DNA of 64,000 bases from Tetracentron sinense (taxonomy: Eukaryota; Streptophyta; Magnoliopsida; Trochodendrales; Trochodendraceae), in NCBI GenBank assembly GCA_015143295.1, contig CM026568.1, positions 30,140,441 through 30,204,440 on the forward strand. Direction: 5' to 3'. Of the stretch, positions 46,501 through 57,464 are shown in pieces. The translations under genes were made by a program, and so were the position numbers. Numbering within the stretch: the stretch's first letter is position 1; the number at the start of each line of letters is the position of its first letter. A model generated the notes under the pieces. It saw only the letters and a program-made list of their open reading frames with translations. It searched no databases and had not been told where the DNA came from.

Positions 46501-49500
46501 ATGTTGCAGCCCGCCCTTCAAGCTATGCATGCGCGCTGAAATCTGGTCATCAAGAGACAGCATCTCTCCTTGATTATGCGAAAAAAGAAACAGCCACATC
46601 ATCGAAATATTCAGAAGCATCTTTAAGAACTGCAACATATCCCCATGCTCCACTACTCCAGACTTGGCCTAAGCCTAAGCAAATTGATGATCAAAAGGTG
46701 CAACCAATTGGCCAAACTACTCACTGGCATGGCTAAGCAGTCCATAGCCGAGCAGTCAGTCCCACCAATCACAACATCACAAGAATGCAGGCCATCCCGA
46801 GGTCCATCTAGAGCTAAAGGTGCACGAAGCATCACAAGAGCATTTCCACAAACAGTTGGCGAGCCCAAAACCGAGGGGCCAAGAGAACCTGCTGATGCAT
46901 CGCCCCCACAGCGAGTCAGATCTCCTCCACTGCCACAGACCCTTCCAACAGAAGCCATCCCTCCTGTAGGATCAAGAACCTCAGTCTCAATTAAAGGAGC
47001 ATTGGGAACCCAACGATGTGTAGCATTGCAATTCCCATCAGAGTGCACAAACACTTTGCATTGTATGCATCAGCTGGACGCCATTCGTATTCGACTTTCT
47101 GAGAAAATGATGCGCCCCCCTCTTTGAGAATGATCACAGAGGAGGGAAGATCTGAATCGGCGCTGATCTTCACACATATTTGAGCATAAGACAGTCGTTC
47201 TCTACTAGCCATGAGTTTATCTGTGAATAGTGGCTTCCCGATTGAACTAGCCAAACGACTCCGAGCTCTGGTCTCCCAAAGATGTAAACAAAGGGCTGGA
47301 AATTTGACCCATATAGGAATGGAACTAATGGCAGCTTTTGCTAAGCTTATGTCGGGTGACCATGGCCTAAGGATAAGAGGTTTGCTACCGAAACACCAAG
47401 GCCCCAAGTCCAAAACCGAATGCCTCTGAGCTGAATCCCCAAAGTTAAAAATGAAAACCCTACTCTAGAGCCATGCAATCAAGAAGACCCATTGATACGC
47501 TTTTTTTTTTTCAGCAAAGCGCTTCATGGCATGGAACGGAGGCTTGGAACCTAGTAGGAATCCCACTAATGTGCAGCTCCACCTCATGATTCCCTCTTGA
47601 ACTTCATCTTCAAGGGCAAAGCAATCGAGAAGACCCATTGATACCCAATTGTTTTCAACAAAGTGCTTCATGGCATGGAATAGATGCTTGGAACCCAGTA
47701 GGAATCTCACTAATGCGCAGCTCCACTCCACCTCATGATTCTCTCTTGAACTTCATCTTCAACCCATAGGGCAACTTGTTTGCTATCCATAACCTCTCAA
47801 CAAAACAAAGGTTGAAACCACTCGAACTTGCTCGATTAGAAGAGAATAGACTGCTCCAAGGCCGATTAGGGCCAGACGTGTTTAAACCTTTTGCCAGACC
47901 CACGGCGGATGGCTTCACAGCTTCTCCAACCTTCAAGATCTCCAACGGAGGGTCACCAATAGCATGGCCCTCCAGTAGCATGGCCGGCGGCCACCCAAAA
48001 ACGAACGCTTAAGAGCAGGAACCCTTAACTAGGTTTACGACCTGTGTGTGTATATATTATAATCTTTCATTAACCTTTTGATTTATTTTTATTTTTTTTT
48101 GTAATTTTTCTTATATTTTATTTATTTGTTACAATGAGGGAGCATGAGGTTTTTTTGTAAAACTTAAGCCTCACGCCTCGAGGCTTATACTTCATTTATC
48201 TTGAGGTCCTAAAGCCTCACCTCAACACCTCTGCCTTTTAAAACATTGGTTGAAGCAAAGACCATTTAACATTCAAATATTATGATTGGATTCACTAGAA
48301 AATCTTCAAAAAATCATGAGCAGAGAATTGTGCGGAAACCCCTTAGGATAGAATAAACGACAACGGAAAAATAAATATAGCAAAAAAGAAAAACACACCA
48401 CAAAGCAAGATTTACGTGGTTCGGCCAAAATGCCTACGTGACTACGTCCACGATCACAGCACACTAAATATCTTCACTAATCCAAGAGAAGAATACAAAA
48501 GAGAAGAACCCACAACAAAGATCAAACCCCAAGGAAAGCCCACAATGCTCTCTCTCACAAAAACCTTCTTGTTCTCTCTATCCAAACCCTAGCTATGACA
48601 ATCTTACTTGACTTCTTACAAACCCTAACCCCCAAGCCTCTCTTTTATAGCCCAAAAGAGACCCCAAACACAAGAGAAAACGAAACTCTACCCAAATAGT
48701 AGCTTCCCAAAGCTAAAAAAACTCTCTAAAACAGATTTTAGGAGTTTCTTGGACCAAAATACTGATTGGGCAATCGATCCTCCACTTGGGCGATCGATCC
48801 CCCGGCCCAAAATTCGAGCCAATAACTTCACAAATCTCCACCTTGGCGAGAATCCCACGAACACCCTTTGATGTGTCATCTCGCTTTCACCAACATAATC
48901 CAAATCGAATGCAATGCTCCACCTCGCCGAACTTGGAGTAAGTCTAAACAACTTTTTAGACTTCTCCACCCAAATTCTTTCACTCTATTGTGAAAAATGT
49001 GGAATCTCCGACTCCACCTGCAAATCATCATCAAAACTGAATGTCATATATTCAGTTGTCTTCATCTTCAACTGCAAACCCTCATTGTTTGCCAAAACTC
49101 AAGCCTCCTTTGCCGGGCTAGAATTAGGAACAAGAGTTTTCTTCACTTTAGATGCTCCACCAAAAACTGTGTTTCCTTGCAACACATACAAGTTCCTTCT
49201 TCTTCTGTCAGTCATCACAATCAAGGTTCTCTTTCGAACCTTTAGCACTCCATCTTGTGCATAGAATCTGCACCCCCGAGAGTCTAAAGAACTCAAAGAG
49301 ATCAGATTTTTCTTCAGATCTGGAACATGCCTCACCCCCGCAATGTCCTCACTACACCATTGTGCATTCTTATTTTAATTGTCCCTATCCCAAGAATCTT
49401 GCAGGGTGTATTATTACCCATTAGGACAGTGTCACCTTCAACCTTGTTGTTAGTAGCAAACCAGTCCCTATTTGGACATACATAATGGGAACAACCAGAA

Positions 49501-52500
49501 TCAAGAATCCACTTGTCCTTAGACCAACCATTAGTTGTAGTACCCGAAAGGACCATGGGATCATCGTCCGGATCTTTAAAATCTTCATTAGCCACATTGG
49601 TTGTACTAGAGGATTTTCTTTCCTCCTCATCCTCCTCACTTTTCTTTAACCGACAATATCTAGCTATATGCCATTTCTTATGGCAGTAATAGCGCTCAAT
49701 ATTCTTGTATGATTTGGACCCATTTCTAGACTCGTTACTCTTCTTCTTCCCCTCTATTAGTAAAGTCTGTTCATGGCTTTCACTACTTTGCGCACTCTTT
49801 CTTAACTCATTAGAGAGAAGAGCAGCAATAACATCTTCCAAATTGATATCCTCCTTTGCATAGATCAACGTCGTACAAAGGTGCTCAAACGAATGAGGTA
49901 GGGAAGTAACAAGAAGTAGGGCTTTGTCCTCTTCATCAAGTTTTACACCAATACTTGTTAATTCAGCAACAATCTTATTAAATTCACTAAGATGATCAGA
50001 AATTTTCATACCTTCTACCATCTTGAGTGTAAACAACTTTTGCTTCAAGTATAACCGGTTAGTGAGCGATTTCGTCATGTAGAGGCTCTTTAACTTCAAC
50101 CAAAGTCCTGAAGCCATCTCCTCTTCGAGAATGTTGTATAGTACCTCATCTGCTAAGCATAGACGAATCACACTCATCGCCTTCAAATCGAAGTCCTCCC
50201 AATCTTCTTCCTTCAGATTTTCAGGCCTCTTATCATTCCCCTTCAAAGCTTTGTCCAAGTCTTGTTGGATCAACAAGTCACGAACCTTTATTTGTCATAA
50301 CCCGAAGTTTTTACTTCCATCGAATTTCTCCACTTCGAATCTGGAACTCGAAGTCTTTGTCGTCATTCTAAACCAATAGCTCTGATACCAGTTTGTTATG
50401 TAGAAACCCCTTAGGATAGAATAAACGACAATGGAAAAATAAATATAGCAAAAAGTAAAAACACACCACAAAGCAAGATTTACGTGGTTCGGCCCAAATG
50501 TCTACGTCCACGGTCAAAACACACCAAATATCTTCACTAATCCAAGAAAAGAACCCACAACGAAGATCAAACCCCAAGGAAAGCCCACAATGCTCTCTTT
50601 CACAAAAACCTTCTTGTTTTCTCTACCCAAACCCTAGCTATGACAATCTTACCTGACTTCTTACAAACCCTAACCCCCAAGCCTCTCTTTTATAGCCCAA
50701 AAGAGACCCCAAACACAAGAGGAAACGAAACTCTACCCAAATTGAAGTTTCCCAAAGCTAAAAAAACTCTCTAAAATAGATTTTAGGAGTTTCCCGGACC
50801 AAAATACCGATTGGGCGATCGATCCCCCTGCCCAAAATTCAAGCCAATAACTTCACACAGAGAACATGAGAAAAAAAAGGTGGATAAGCCCTCTTTCAGT
50901 AATGTGCTATTTTGGTGATTCCTATTGTATCCTGAGCGAGGGGTTCTATTGGAGCTAGGTAATGTCTTTCTTTCAATATATTTGTGGTAAAAAAAGTTTC
51001 GCAAATAAAAATTTCTTCATTGACCCACTTTGGGAACAGAAGAAGCAAAACTGCATCAGATATAAGAATATAACAATATGATAGTATCCTCAACCATAAG
51101 AAATATAAGTAATTGACAAAATACCCCTGACGAGGTATGAGTTCGATAATTTCAATAGAACACTTTCATTGTTAACCTCTCAAGTTGCAATATAAGTTAC
51201 CCATTCTTGTCTTGCTTATCAATGGCAAAGCTTTCTTCATGCTTTGGTGGAAAATCAAAAGGCTATGCTTTCTGTTAAAAATATGAAGTCCATAGAGCAT
51301 TGGTCTCCTTCCATAAGATCAAATTCAATCATTTTAGGTGTCTTCATAATCTCATGGAACATAGTTTAGGATAATTAAGTAGCACTTAAATTCTCATAAT
51401 ATATATTCATATTACATTCTTAGGGGCTAGGGCACATACCATTAAGAAGAGTATATCACTCGCATGAACAGCGAGCTATTGCATGTATCAAGCCTCAAAA
51501 GTCAAAACTGAACATGTCAAACTGTCTTGCCTCTCGCACTTTGATTAATCAGACATTTTCATCTACACAATATTCCTTGTAAACTTGAGATCGTTAGGGA
51601 AACCTGACAATTTACCCTTTTTCTCTTTTTTGGATAATCTTCCTATTAAACATGAGAGCTTTAATCAAGTAGTAGAATCTCAAGAAAACAATAATCCCTT
51701 AGCTGGAGTTCCTTCAACATTACTCAATTTCAAAAACAGAACCTCTAGGCGAGTTAGAAATTTAGAATCTTGCATCAAGTCACTAAGAAATATAGTGATG
51801 AAGGTTAAGTTTGATGAGATATGATACGATAAGCAAGAGCCACTACAGATCTCCAATAAATGGAGGGATCTTCAACCTTTTCCTTTTTCCCTTGAGACAT
51901 TTGAATTTATTCCATCTAAATCTAAGTTCTACATACACTATCCTGCTTCTATTGACAAATACAGGGCATCTTTGCACTGAGAAAGACATCCCTCATCTTT
52001 TCCTCATGACTTAAATGCATAGAAGGTACTTTAGGTCACAAAGAGGCAAGATCTTCTGTCAACATCTTTTGTTGTAAGTGACACAAGCTTTTATGCAATG
52101 TCTATATCATCCCTAGCAACAATATATTATCCAAGTAAACCATAGTCCTGATCATCACTTCACGTAATCAATTGTCATCATCTAAAGCTTTTGGTCCCAA
52201 CTCGGGAGGAAGAACTGGTACTAGCCACAAAACCATCCGTTCTGGTTCTATTATAGATCCTTCCTTTTCTATGGATGAAGTGAGCTTAACTAGATTCGTG
52301 ATGTTTGACTTGGCAATACCAAATATAGATTTTACCGACCAATAAAATAAAATATAGATTTATTCCTGTGACAAACCACTATATCATTTTCCTTAGTTTC
52401 CACACTAGATTCTATATTTATAACTTCTTCAAGTTCATAATATGAATTGACCCAACAAGCTGGAACAGTGAACAGTTCTCAGAAAAGCAATGAACCGGAA

Positions 52501-55500
52501 AATTCTGAATGTCTCCATCATAGCAATTAGCAACCACAATAAAGTCCTTAACCCATCCCATGTTATTGCATGTAGTATTTGCCACATCAAAAGACAAGTG
52601 CCTTGCTACAATATACGTTAGTTACGATATGCTAAATCATCTCAATTATCCCATCACTTACACCTGTATGGTACCATATATTTTGCTCCTACTCCTATTC
52701 CCATGAGAGCAACAAGCAGACTGAGACATGCTATTGCTTAAAATGTGAGCTAGTTACAAAAGGTAACATCAAGACTTGATCTGGGAATATCAGTGGAAAT
52801 ATCGACTGCAAGGAAATATTACAATTTGAAAATGGGAATATCAGTGGAAATATCGTAAGATATTATCAAAATGATGGATTTTTTGCCGTTTGAAGGAAAA
52901 AAATTGTATTTATCAACGAAACTCAAGGAAATGTCAAAATAGACAAATTGCACAACTTGGACTTAAAAATAAATAAATAAGACAATGTACAATAAATAAA
53001 GGCAAGTTTAGGGGGCAAATCTACATGTTGAAGGCCATGTATGATACTCCAATATCCAAATATCATCCATAGTCCATACATTGTTTAACATATACAAAAC
53101 TCGCATAAAAAAAATACTCAAATAATAAAATCAATAACCACATGAAAGGTCACTCATATTTCACGTCTAGGAGTGTCAACATATACGATATTATTTGTAT
53201 CTGAATTTGTTTGCCCTGGATAATTATTTGAATAGATATCCAACAGAGTAAATTCGAATAGTACTTTGACTATCTGTTTATAATCGGATGCAAATTTGAA
53301 TATTGACATATTCGATTCAATAAAAATCCAACTGATTATATAATATATCAATATATATAGACATAAAATATTTTAAGTTTATAAGGCTAAAACACTTATT
53401 AATATGTAATTTTTACATAATTTTAAGACAATAAAATTTTATATTATTATAGATGAGGATAAAATATTAATTTGTCATTTTAAAACTATATATATATTTT
53501 TATATTTTTTGAAAATTTTCTTTTAATTTTTTTAAAGTAATAGGATAATTCGGATAATATTCAAAGTCAAATATTTTAATCGGAGTCGGATACGAATACT
53601 CTATTTCACTCGATATTTAATCGAATATAATAAGATATGTAATTGAATACAAATTTGAAATACACCACTATCCGTTTCGAATTCTCTCCATTTACACCTC
53701 TAGTCACTCGTATCCACACTGAAATTTGAGCCAGCTCGAATATGTTATCCCTATCCTAATGAGGCGGGCGATGACACAACACCACATACTTGAATACAGT
53801 TACTTAAATGACACATGTATACAGTTGTTTAACTACGAGGTCTAATTCAGTTATAATTTTTAGTGATTTCAAAACTATTTTACTTGCTTATAAATTATGA
53901 CTAAAAGTAGTAATTAAAATAATAATAAAAATCTTACAATTGCTAATAGTTTTACAACTCATGTAAAAATTCAGAAATACTTTATCCTAAGTGATTTCTT
54001 AATTTAAGACAATAGTCCAGTGGTAAAGTGAAAGACTCTTTTGGGTGTGAGACTATTATCTCAATACACCGAATAAGCACTATTTTGAAACAAAAAATAT
54101 ATATATAACGCTTAAACTTCCACTTATATGGAATATTCAATTTTGTAATCTTTTGGTACTTATCTTTTTCTTTAAAAAAAAGGTATATAATATATTTACA
54201 TATATAATGGGAAGTAATTTCAATAGCAACTCTTGACACTTATTAAATATAATCAAGAAAAACAAATAAAAATGGTGAAAAATGATGTTTCAGGGGTTTG
54301 TTAAAAATGCCAACAAAAATTGCAAAATCTGTCAAAAAATAAAATGATGACAGAGTTTGAAGAATGAAAAATGTAAATATAGGCCGATATTTGGCAATAT
54401 TTTGAGTCCAAGGATATTTTTCCAAGAAATATGCAAATAAATGCAGTGAATATTTTGGTCTCCTGTTAGATGTCGACTGATATTTGCGAAATATTGGTGA
54501 TATTAAAATCATTTTTCTTCCCAGAAAATGGTAAACTAGAATAAGAAGTCTATGCCGACCAAATTCACAGCCAACTGGTAAACATTCAAACTTAAACTAA
54601 TTGTAAGATCACTATATACTAATAATGGACCTTAGGATAGGTAATAAAACTCACCAAGTTGTTTTAGATCGCGAAGCCTGTAATATGAATTAAAATAATG
54701 TCAAAAGATTAACTACAAAAACAATAACTGAGAAAAACTAAGATAAGAAATAAACAGCAAGAACAGCCACTGTGTGGAAAATTTATGTAAATTCGGACTT
54801 GCCTCTGAAATTCTTCAGTGTCTATGAACTTCAAAAAGAGCTGCAACCATCCAGAAAAGAGTAATCAAATTCAATTGTATAAATATCTGCAATTCAGAAT
54901 ATTAATTACAGTCAATGATTAAATAGAATAATTTAGGGCCAGATTTTAAAAACAAATGAAAGAACCAACAATGCTTTTTGAAATTTAAATATAAATTCTA
55001 AACCAATTTTCCAGGCACACAATCAACCTTGTCAAGTTAATCAGACCTAGTTAACTAAAGTAGATCAACAAAAGAAAAGGAAGAAAAAAAAACTATTATT
55101 CATTGAATTTAGATAACTCACCACAGTGCCTTAGTGAATCAACCGATGAGACATCAAGAATTATATATAAACTAAAAAAAAACAGGGTTGTACCAAATCT
55201 GCTAGACAAATTCTACCAACAGTAATCAGTATTGTTTATTTTATCAATGAATAGAACTACAATTCATAAGACATCTTTATCAAATTTCAGAAGGAAAAAC
55301 AACCAGATACACTATCCCCAGTTTTATTTTATTTTTGAGAAAAAAATTTAAGAAAAGCCTACGCGATTAAACATTTGAGTTGGCAACACCAAAGAAAAAA
55401 AATTATGCCGTAGATCACTAGATCTAAACCTTACAACTCTGCATCCTCGTGATCTAATCCTTACAACTTTTGTTTTTCGAATTTGTTTACGTTATAGTAC

Positions 55501-55908
55501 TATTATTCTGGTCTGAATTTCTAGAGTTGAATTCTTTCCTTATTCTCAAACTGAGTTTTCCAATTATTCATTAATGAATCTTAAATCTTCAATTCTACAT
55601 CAAATTCAGTTCAAAATCCATTCAAGTCTACATCAATAACTAATAGTGTAAGAACTCATCAGAAAACTCTAAGTTACTGTGATATGCAACTCATAATCAA
55701 ACAGAGACCAATACACGAAGAAAAATAAGACTTCCTGAATCAATAATTCGAGACTGAAACAACATTTTGGATTGGAAGCTCATACCGGATCCAGATAGAT
55801 ATTTCCATGAACATTATCATGAACGTGCTTCGAGAATCGCCGATCTTGAGAGGATGCGAAGTTGAACACCTGCGAGAGCGGAAGCTCATCGTTTAAACAA
55901 GCTCCCAT
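31542..55908 (-). CDS. VEN4: SAMHD1/VENOSA4-like HD-domain phosphohydrolase
   Basis: Nineteen exons on the minus strand: 55786-55908, 54803-54840, 54655-54677, 41549-41655, 41397-41448, 41232-41316, 39703-39793, 37463-37501, 37223-37290, 37026-37088, 36146-36201, 35986-36059, 35744-35836, 35551-35652, 35278-35358, 35093-35184, 34939-34954, 31733-31843, 31542-31643. They join in frame to 471 residues, close to Arabidopsis VEN4. Metal-site motifs are intact: HSRFEHS (73-79), LLHDVGHGPFSH (116-127), SHEQMS (144-149) and NGIDVDKFDYIVRD (203-216). SAMHD1-type enzymes hydrolyse dNTPs; plant VEN4 is linked to dNTP balance and chloroplast development. There is no N-terminal SAM domain, as in plants. 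Intron 2 has a GC donor; introns 3, 7, 10 and 17 contain transposons. Confidence 0.95.
34364..34686. mobile_element. hAT-type MITE in VEN4 intron 17
   Basis: A perfect 8-bp TSD CTAGTCTC flanks it (34356-34363 and 34687-34694). Ends are CACAGTAACAAA and TTTTGTCACTATG, i.e. inverted CATAGTRACAAA. The interior is rich in GAATT/CGAATT blocks. A second member is at 42859-43202 in intron 3 of the same gene. Confidence 0.88.
36301..36830 (-). pseudogene. 5'-truncated LINE 3' end in VEN4 intron 10
   Basis: On the minus strand, 36826-36740 encodes a zf-RVT domain remnant (NQCFLCLKEEETVDHLLLHC, then FVFDIWGFFLSRLGLDW). It is followed by a WMIWKERN-like piece and a non-coding tail. The tail ends in poly-A, seen here as the T run from 36301. 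Frameshifts split the frame. The insertion makes up most of the 824-bp intron 10. No TSD was identified. Confidence 0.82.
38600..38880 (-). pseudogene. LINE C-terminal remnant in VEN4 intron 7
   Basis: The minus-strand frame 38843-38616 reads MRWLGHVQPRPLMAPIKR followed by GKPKMTWIELV and a basic segment ending VADPKYLG. This is the typical end of one plant LINE ORF2 type (RW-GHV-RP, RP-KTW, DR-EWR, ADP). The DNA near 34260-34345 is a diverged piece of the same 3' end. It is a relic; borders are unclear. Confidence 0.7.
42859..43202. mobile_element. hAT-type MITE in VEN4 intron 3
   Basis: Ends are CATAGTAACAAA and TTGGTGACTATG, matching the element at 34364-34686, and TTCTCCGA follows in both. 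Flanking 8-mers GGTGCGAA and GGTATGAC agree at 5 of 8 positions, so the TSD has decayed, consistent with an older insertion. The interior is rich in TTTTTTCAAAA and GCGA/TCGC blocks and is non-coding. Confidence 0.75.
43830..44228. repeat. Long terminal-inverted-repeat element, VEN4 intron 3
   Basis: The two ends mirror each other: AGAAATGCTATTGAGAC at the left and, inward from the right, AGAAATGCTACTAAGAC. Inner blocks ATACTAGGG and CCATTACTTG also pair. Between the arms are repeated CAAGTAA/TTACTTG motifs and a direct repeat of TTGAATCATTAGAATTGCA. The arms span well over 130 bp, with gaps. No confident TSD. Confidence 0.65.
45199..48248. mobile_element. hAT-type element with LINE ORF1 cargo, VEN4 intron 3
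   Basis: Flanking 8-mers GTTGAAAC (45191-45198) and GTTGAAGC (48249-48256) match at 7 of 8. Ends are GAGTGTTTTAAAA and TTTTAAAACATTG. The outer parts match the CYP38 intron element: GAGGTTCAAGGAAAA, GAGGCTTAAATC on the left and GCCTCACGCCTCGAGGCTT on the right. The middle, about 45845-48040, has no counterpart in the CYP38 copy and encodes a non-LTR ORF1 remnant. It is either a nested insertion or captured sequence. Confidence 0.78.
45882..47981 (-). pseudogene. Non-LTR retrotransposon ORF1 remnant (DUF4283, zinc knuckle)
   Basis: On the minus strand, 47413-47130 encodes a DUF4283-type segment (LILRPWSPDISLAKA, IPIWVKFPALCLHLW, ASSIGKPLFTDKL, SRERLSYAQICVKI). After a frame change, a CX2CX4HX4C knuckle (CIQCKVFVHSDGNC) lies near 47085-47044. 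Proline/glycine-rich linkers follow down to 45882. Upstream, a block of about 148 bp is duplicated in tandem (copies starting near 47483 and 47631). Stops and shifts make it inactive, and no reverse transcriptase follows. Confidence 0.8.
48329..48832 (-). repeat. 3' LTR of the copia element
   Basis: Read on the minus strand the repeat starts TGTGAAGTTATTGG and ends CCGCACA, giving TG...CA borders. It matches 50399-50857 almost throughout but carries extra bases, for example near 48440 and 48785-48800, so it is longer by about 45 bp. Confidence 0.88.
49099..50366 (-). pseudogene. Copia gag and partial protease, broken
   Basis: The frame opens at 50366 and runs through a copia gag domain (MASGLWLKLKSLYMTKSLTN, FNKIVAELTSIGVKLDEEDK, ALLLVTSLPHSF). 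The knuckle region YYCHKKWHIARYC has lost its first cysteine. A protease start DSGCSHYVCP is present. Defects seen are a TGA at 50295-50297 where family members carry Trp, and a frame change near 49330 before VRHVPDLKKNLISL. The remnant ends near 49099 inside a GAG-pre-integrase-like segment (NLYVLQGNTV). Confidence 0.88.
50399..50857 (-). repeat. 5' LTR of the copia element
   Basis: Direct copy of 48329-48832, lying next to the primer-binding site and therefore the upstream LTR in element orientation. It begins TGTGAAGTTATTGG and ends GGTTTCTACA on the minus strand. Substitutions and deletions separate it from its partner, so the insertion is not very recent. Confidence 0.88.
50858..54654. 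other. Remainder of VEN4 intron 3, no gene seen
   Basis: 51585-51830 has a short open frame of unknown origin with no domain I recognise. 52780-52860 and 54380-54510 share GAATATCAGTGGAAATATCG-like and GATATTTGCGAAATATTGG-like motifs, suggesting ends of one repeat element. 53167-53705 has hAT-like ends (TAGGAGTGTCAA / TTACACCTCTA) without a convincing TSD. The rest is AT-rich intron. Confidence 0.4.
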
Positions 55909-56339
55909 TCTTCCTTGCTCTGCTTCTTAGAGAGATACGCAGAGAGAGAAACCGAAATGGAGTTCAAAGATAAAACCTAGTTTAGGGATTTGAAGAAGAT
56001 GAGCCAGACAAAAGAGAGTTTCTCTGGAAATGAATGAGAAGAGAGAAAAGTTCGGAAGGCTTTACACAGGAATTTTTTAGGAGTGGTGGTGCCGCGCCAG
56101 GCGTTTTTATATTAGGTTTTAAATATGAGCAGGAGCTCCGCTTCAAAACGTTTGGGGAGCTCTCCTTTTTAACTGTAAACAGTGGCATTTCGTAATTATG
56201 AATAAAATCGTACTATAAAACGAACACTATGTTTCTTATTATTTCATAACTACTACCAAACGCTTTGAAGTGGAGCTCTGCTCATATTTAAACTCTTTTA
56301 TGTTAATAATGCGTTATGCCTAGTATACAAATGGGAATT

Positions 56340-56840
56340 TTTTTATTATATTTCTTTTCTCGTGTTTTATACTAGCGGGTGGCACGTGCACGAGAAAAGG
56401 AGTTAACCACAGTTAATAGGAGTTAAAAGGGACATGTGTTAACCTGTGGGTGTGATTGAACTCGCTAGTGGCATGTGGGATGCAAGTAAGAGGGAGGGGA
56501 ATGAGTTAACCACAGTTAATAGGAGTTAAAAGGGTCACGTGTTAACCCGCGGGTGCAATTGATCTCTCCCTAAGTTCAATCGCGATTGACTGTATTTTAA
56601 AATAGATAGATGCGCAAAGGTAGTTTCGAAATTAAATCAAAGGCAATGGGTAGTTTGGGAATTAAAACAAACATTAAATCAAAGTTTTGTTTTTATATAA
56701 GGGTAGTATGAGAATTTTGGAACTATGGCTGCCTCTCGCATTATAATAGTAAAGAGTTTTGTTTTTATATAAGGGTAGTATGGGAATTTCGGAAAAACCA
56801 TCTACGGCTGCCTCTCGCATTATAATAGTAAAGATTTATA
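56340..56840. repeat. Two local tandem duplications upstream of VEN4
   Basis: A block around AGTTAACCACAGTTAATAGG is present at 56401-56456 and 56513-56568. A block starting GTTTTGTTTTTATATAAGGG and ending CTCTCGCATTATAATAGTAAA is present at about 56681-56750 and 56751-56832. The second pair joins onto copies of the TAGTTTGGGAATTAAA minisatellite motif seen at the left edge of the window. No gene lies here. 55909-56340 holds the VEN4 leader and its presumed promoter. Confidence 0.75.
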
Positions 56841-56924
56841 TGAGGTGTTGGCTGAGTGTGGGTAATGGAGTCTGTAACCTGGTCCCTCCTCTATACTCTC
56901 CCCAAATTTTTTTTGGAGGATTAC

Positions 56925-57456
56925 CTAGAAAGCACGGATACTTCAAAAGGGCTCTTGTACTCGTATCGGTACTGATACGCTTCCAATACGGTAGGATATG
57001 TACGGGATACGGATGAGACATATCCTGTTAATTTAAAACTGTTTTTTTACTTCAGATACGGCAGAGATATGGCTCCAATACGTAGGGATACGTTCGAGAT
57101 ACGGCCAATATTTTTTTTGAGACCCAGGGGTGTGACCCTATCTCTTTTGTTTTTTGCATTGACATTTTTTTCTTTATATTTTGCTTAGTGGATGTTAGGA
57201 TGACTTTTTTTTTTTGCGTAGTGGATGATGAGATGACCCTATTTCTTTTGCTTTTGCATGGACATGATCTTTTTTATACATAAATAGAGCTGAACCAATG
57301 GTTATTTATAATTATAATACAAAATATATTCTTATTATTATTTTTTGAAAAAATTACAGGCATATCCTGGCGGTACCCATATCCTGATTTTTTAGATTTT
57401 GCAATATCACCGTATTTGTATCGTATCGTACCCGTATCCATATCTATGCTTCCTAG
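56925..57456. mobile_element. hAT-type element
   Basis: A perfect 8-bp TSD AGGATTAC flanks it (56917-56924 and 57457-57464). Terminal inverted repeats are CTAGAAAGCACGGATAC (left) and CTAGGAAGCATAGATATGG (inward from right), followed by GTATCG/CGATAC-rich stretches. There is no transposase frame. Confidence 0.88.
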
Positions 57457-57464
57457 AGGATTAC

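Larger units (their letters stand above)
48329..50857 (-). mobile_element. Truncated Ty1/copia LTR retrotransposon
   Basis: Two direct LTRs enclose a gag-protease remnant only. The primer-binding site TGGTATCAGAGC (minus strand, 50379-50390) matches the 3' end of initiator tRNA-Met, usual for copia. A purine-rich tract precedes the 3' LTR (minus strand, AAGGTGGAGATT just inside 48832). CAGAGAA occurs directly outside both ends, a TSD-like repeat. Integrase, reverse transcriptase and RNase H are missing, so the element is non-autonomous. It sits in VEN4 intron 3 in the same orientation as the gene. Confidence 0.88.

Noticed and set aside
46120..47127. Plus-strand ORFs of 139-160 codons
   Set aside because: They are shadows of the minus-strand LINE ORF1 remnant, which has the recognisable DUF4283 and zinc-knuckle motifs.
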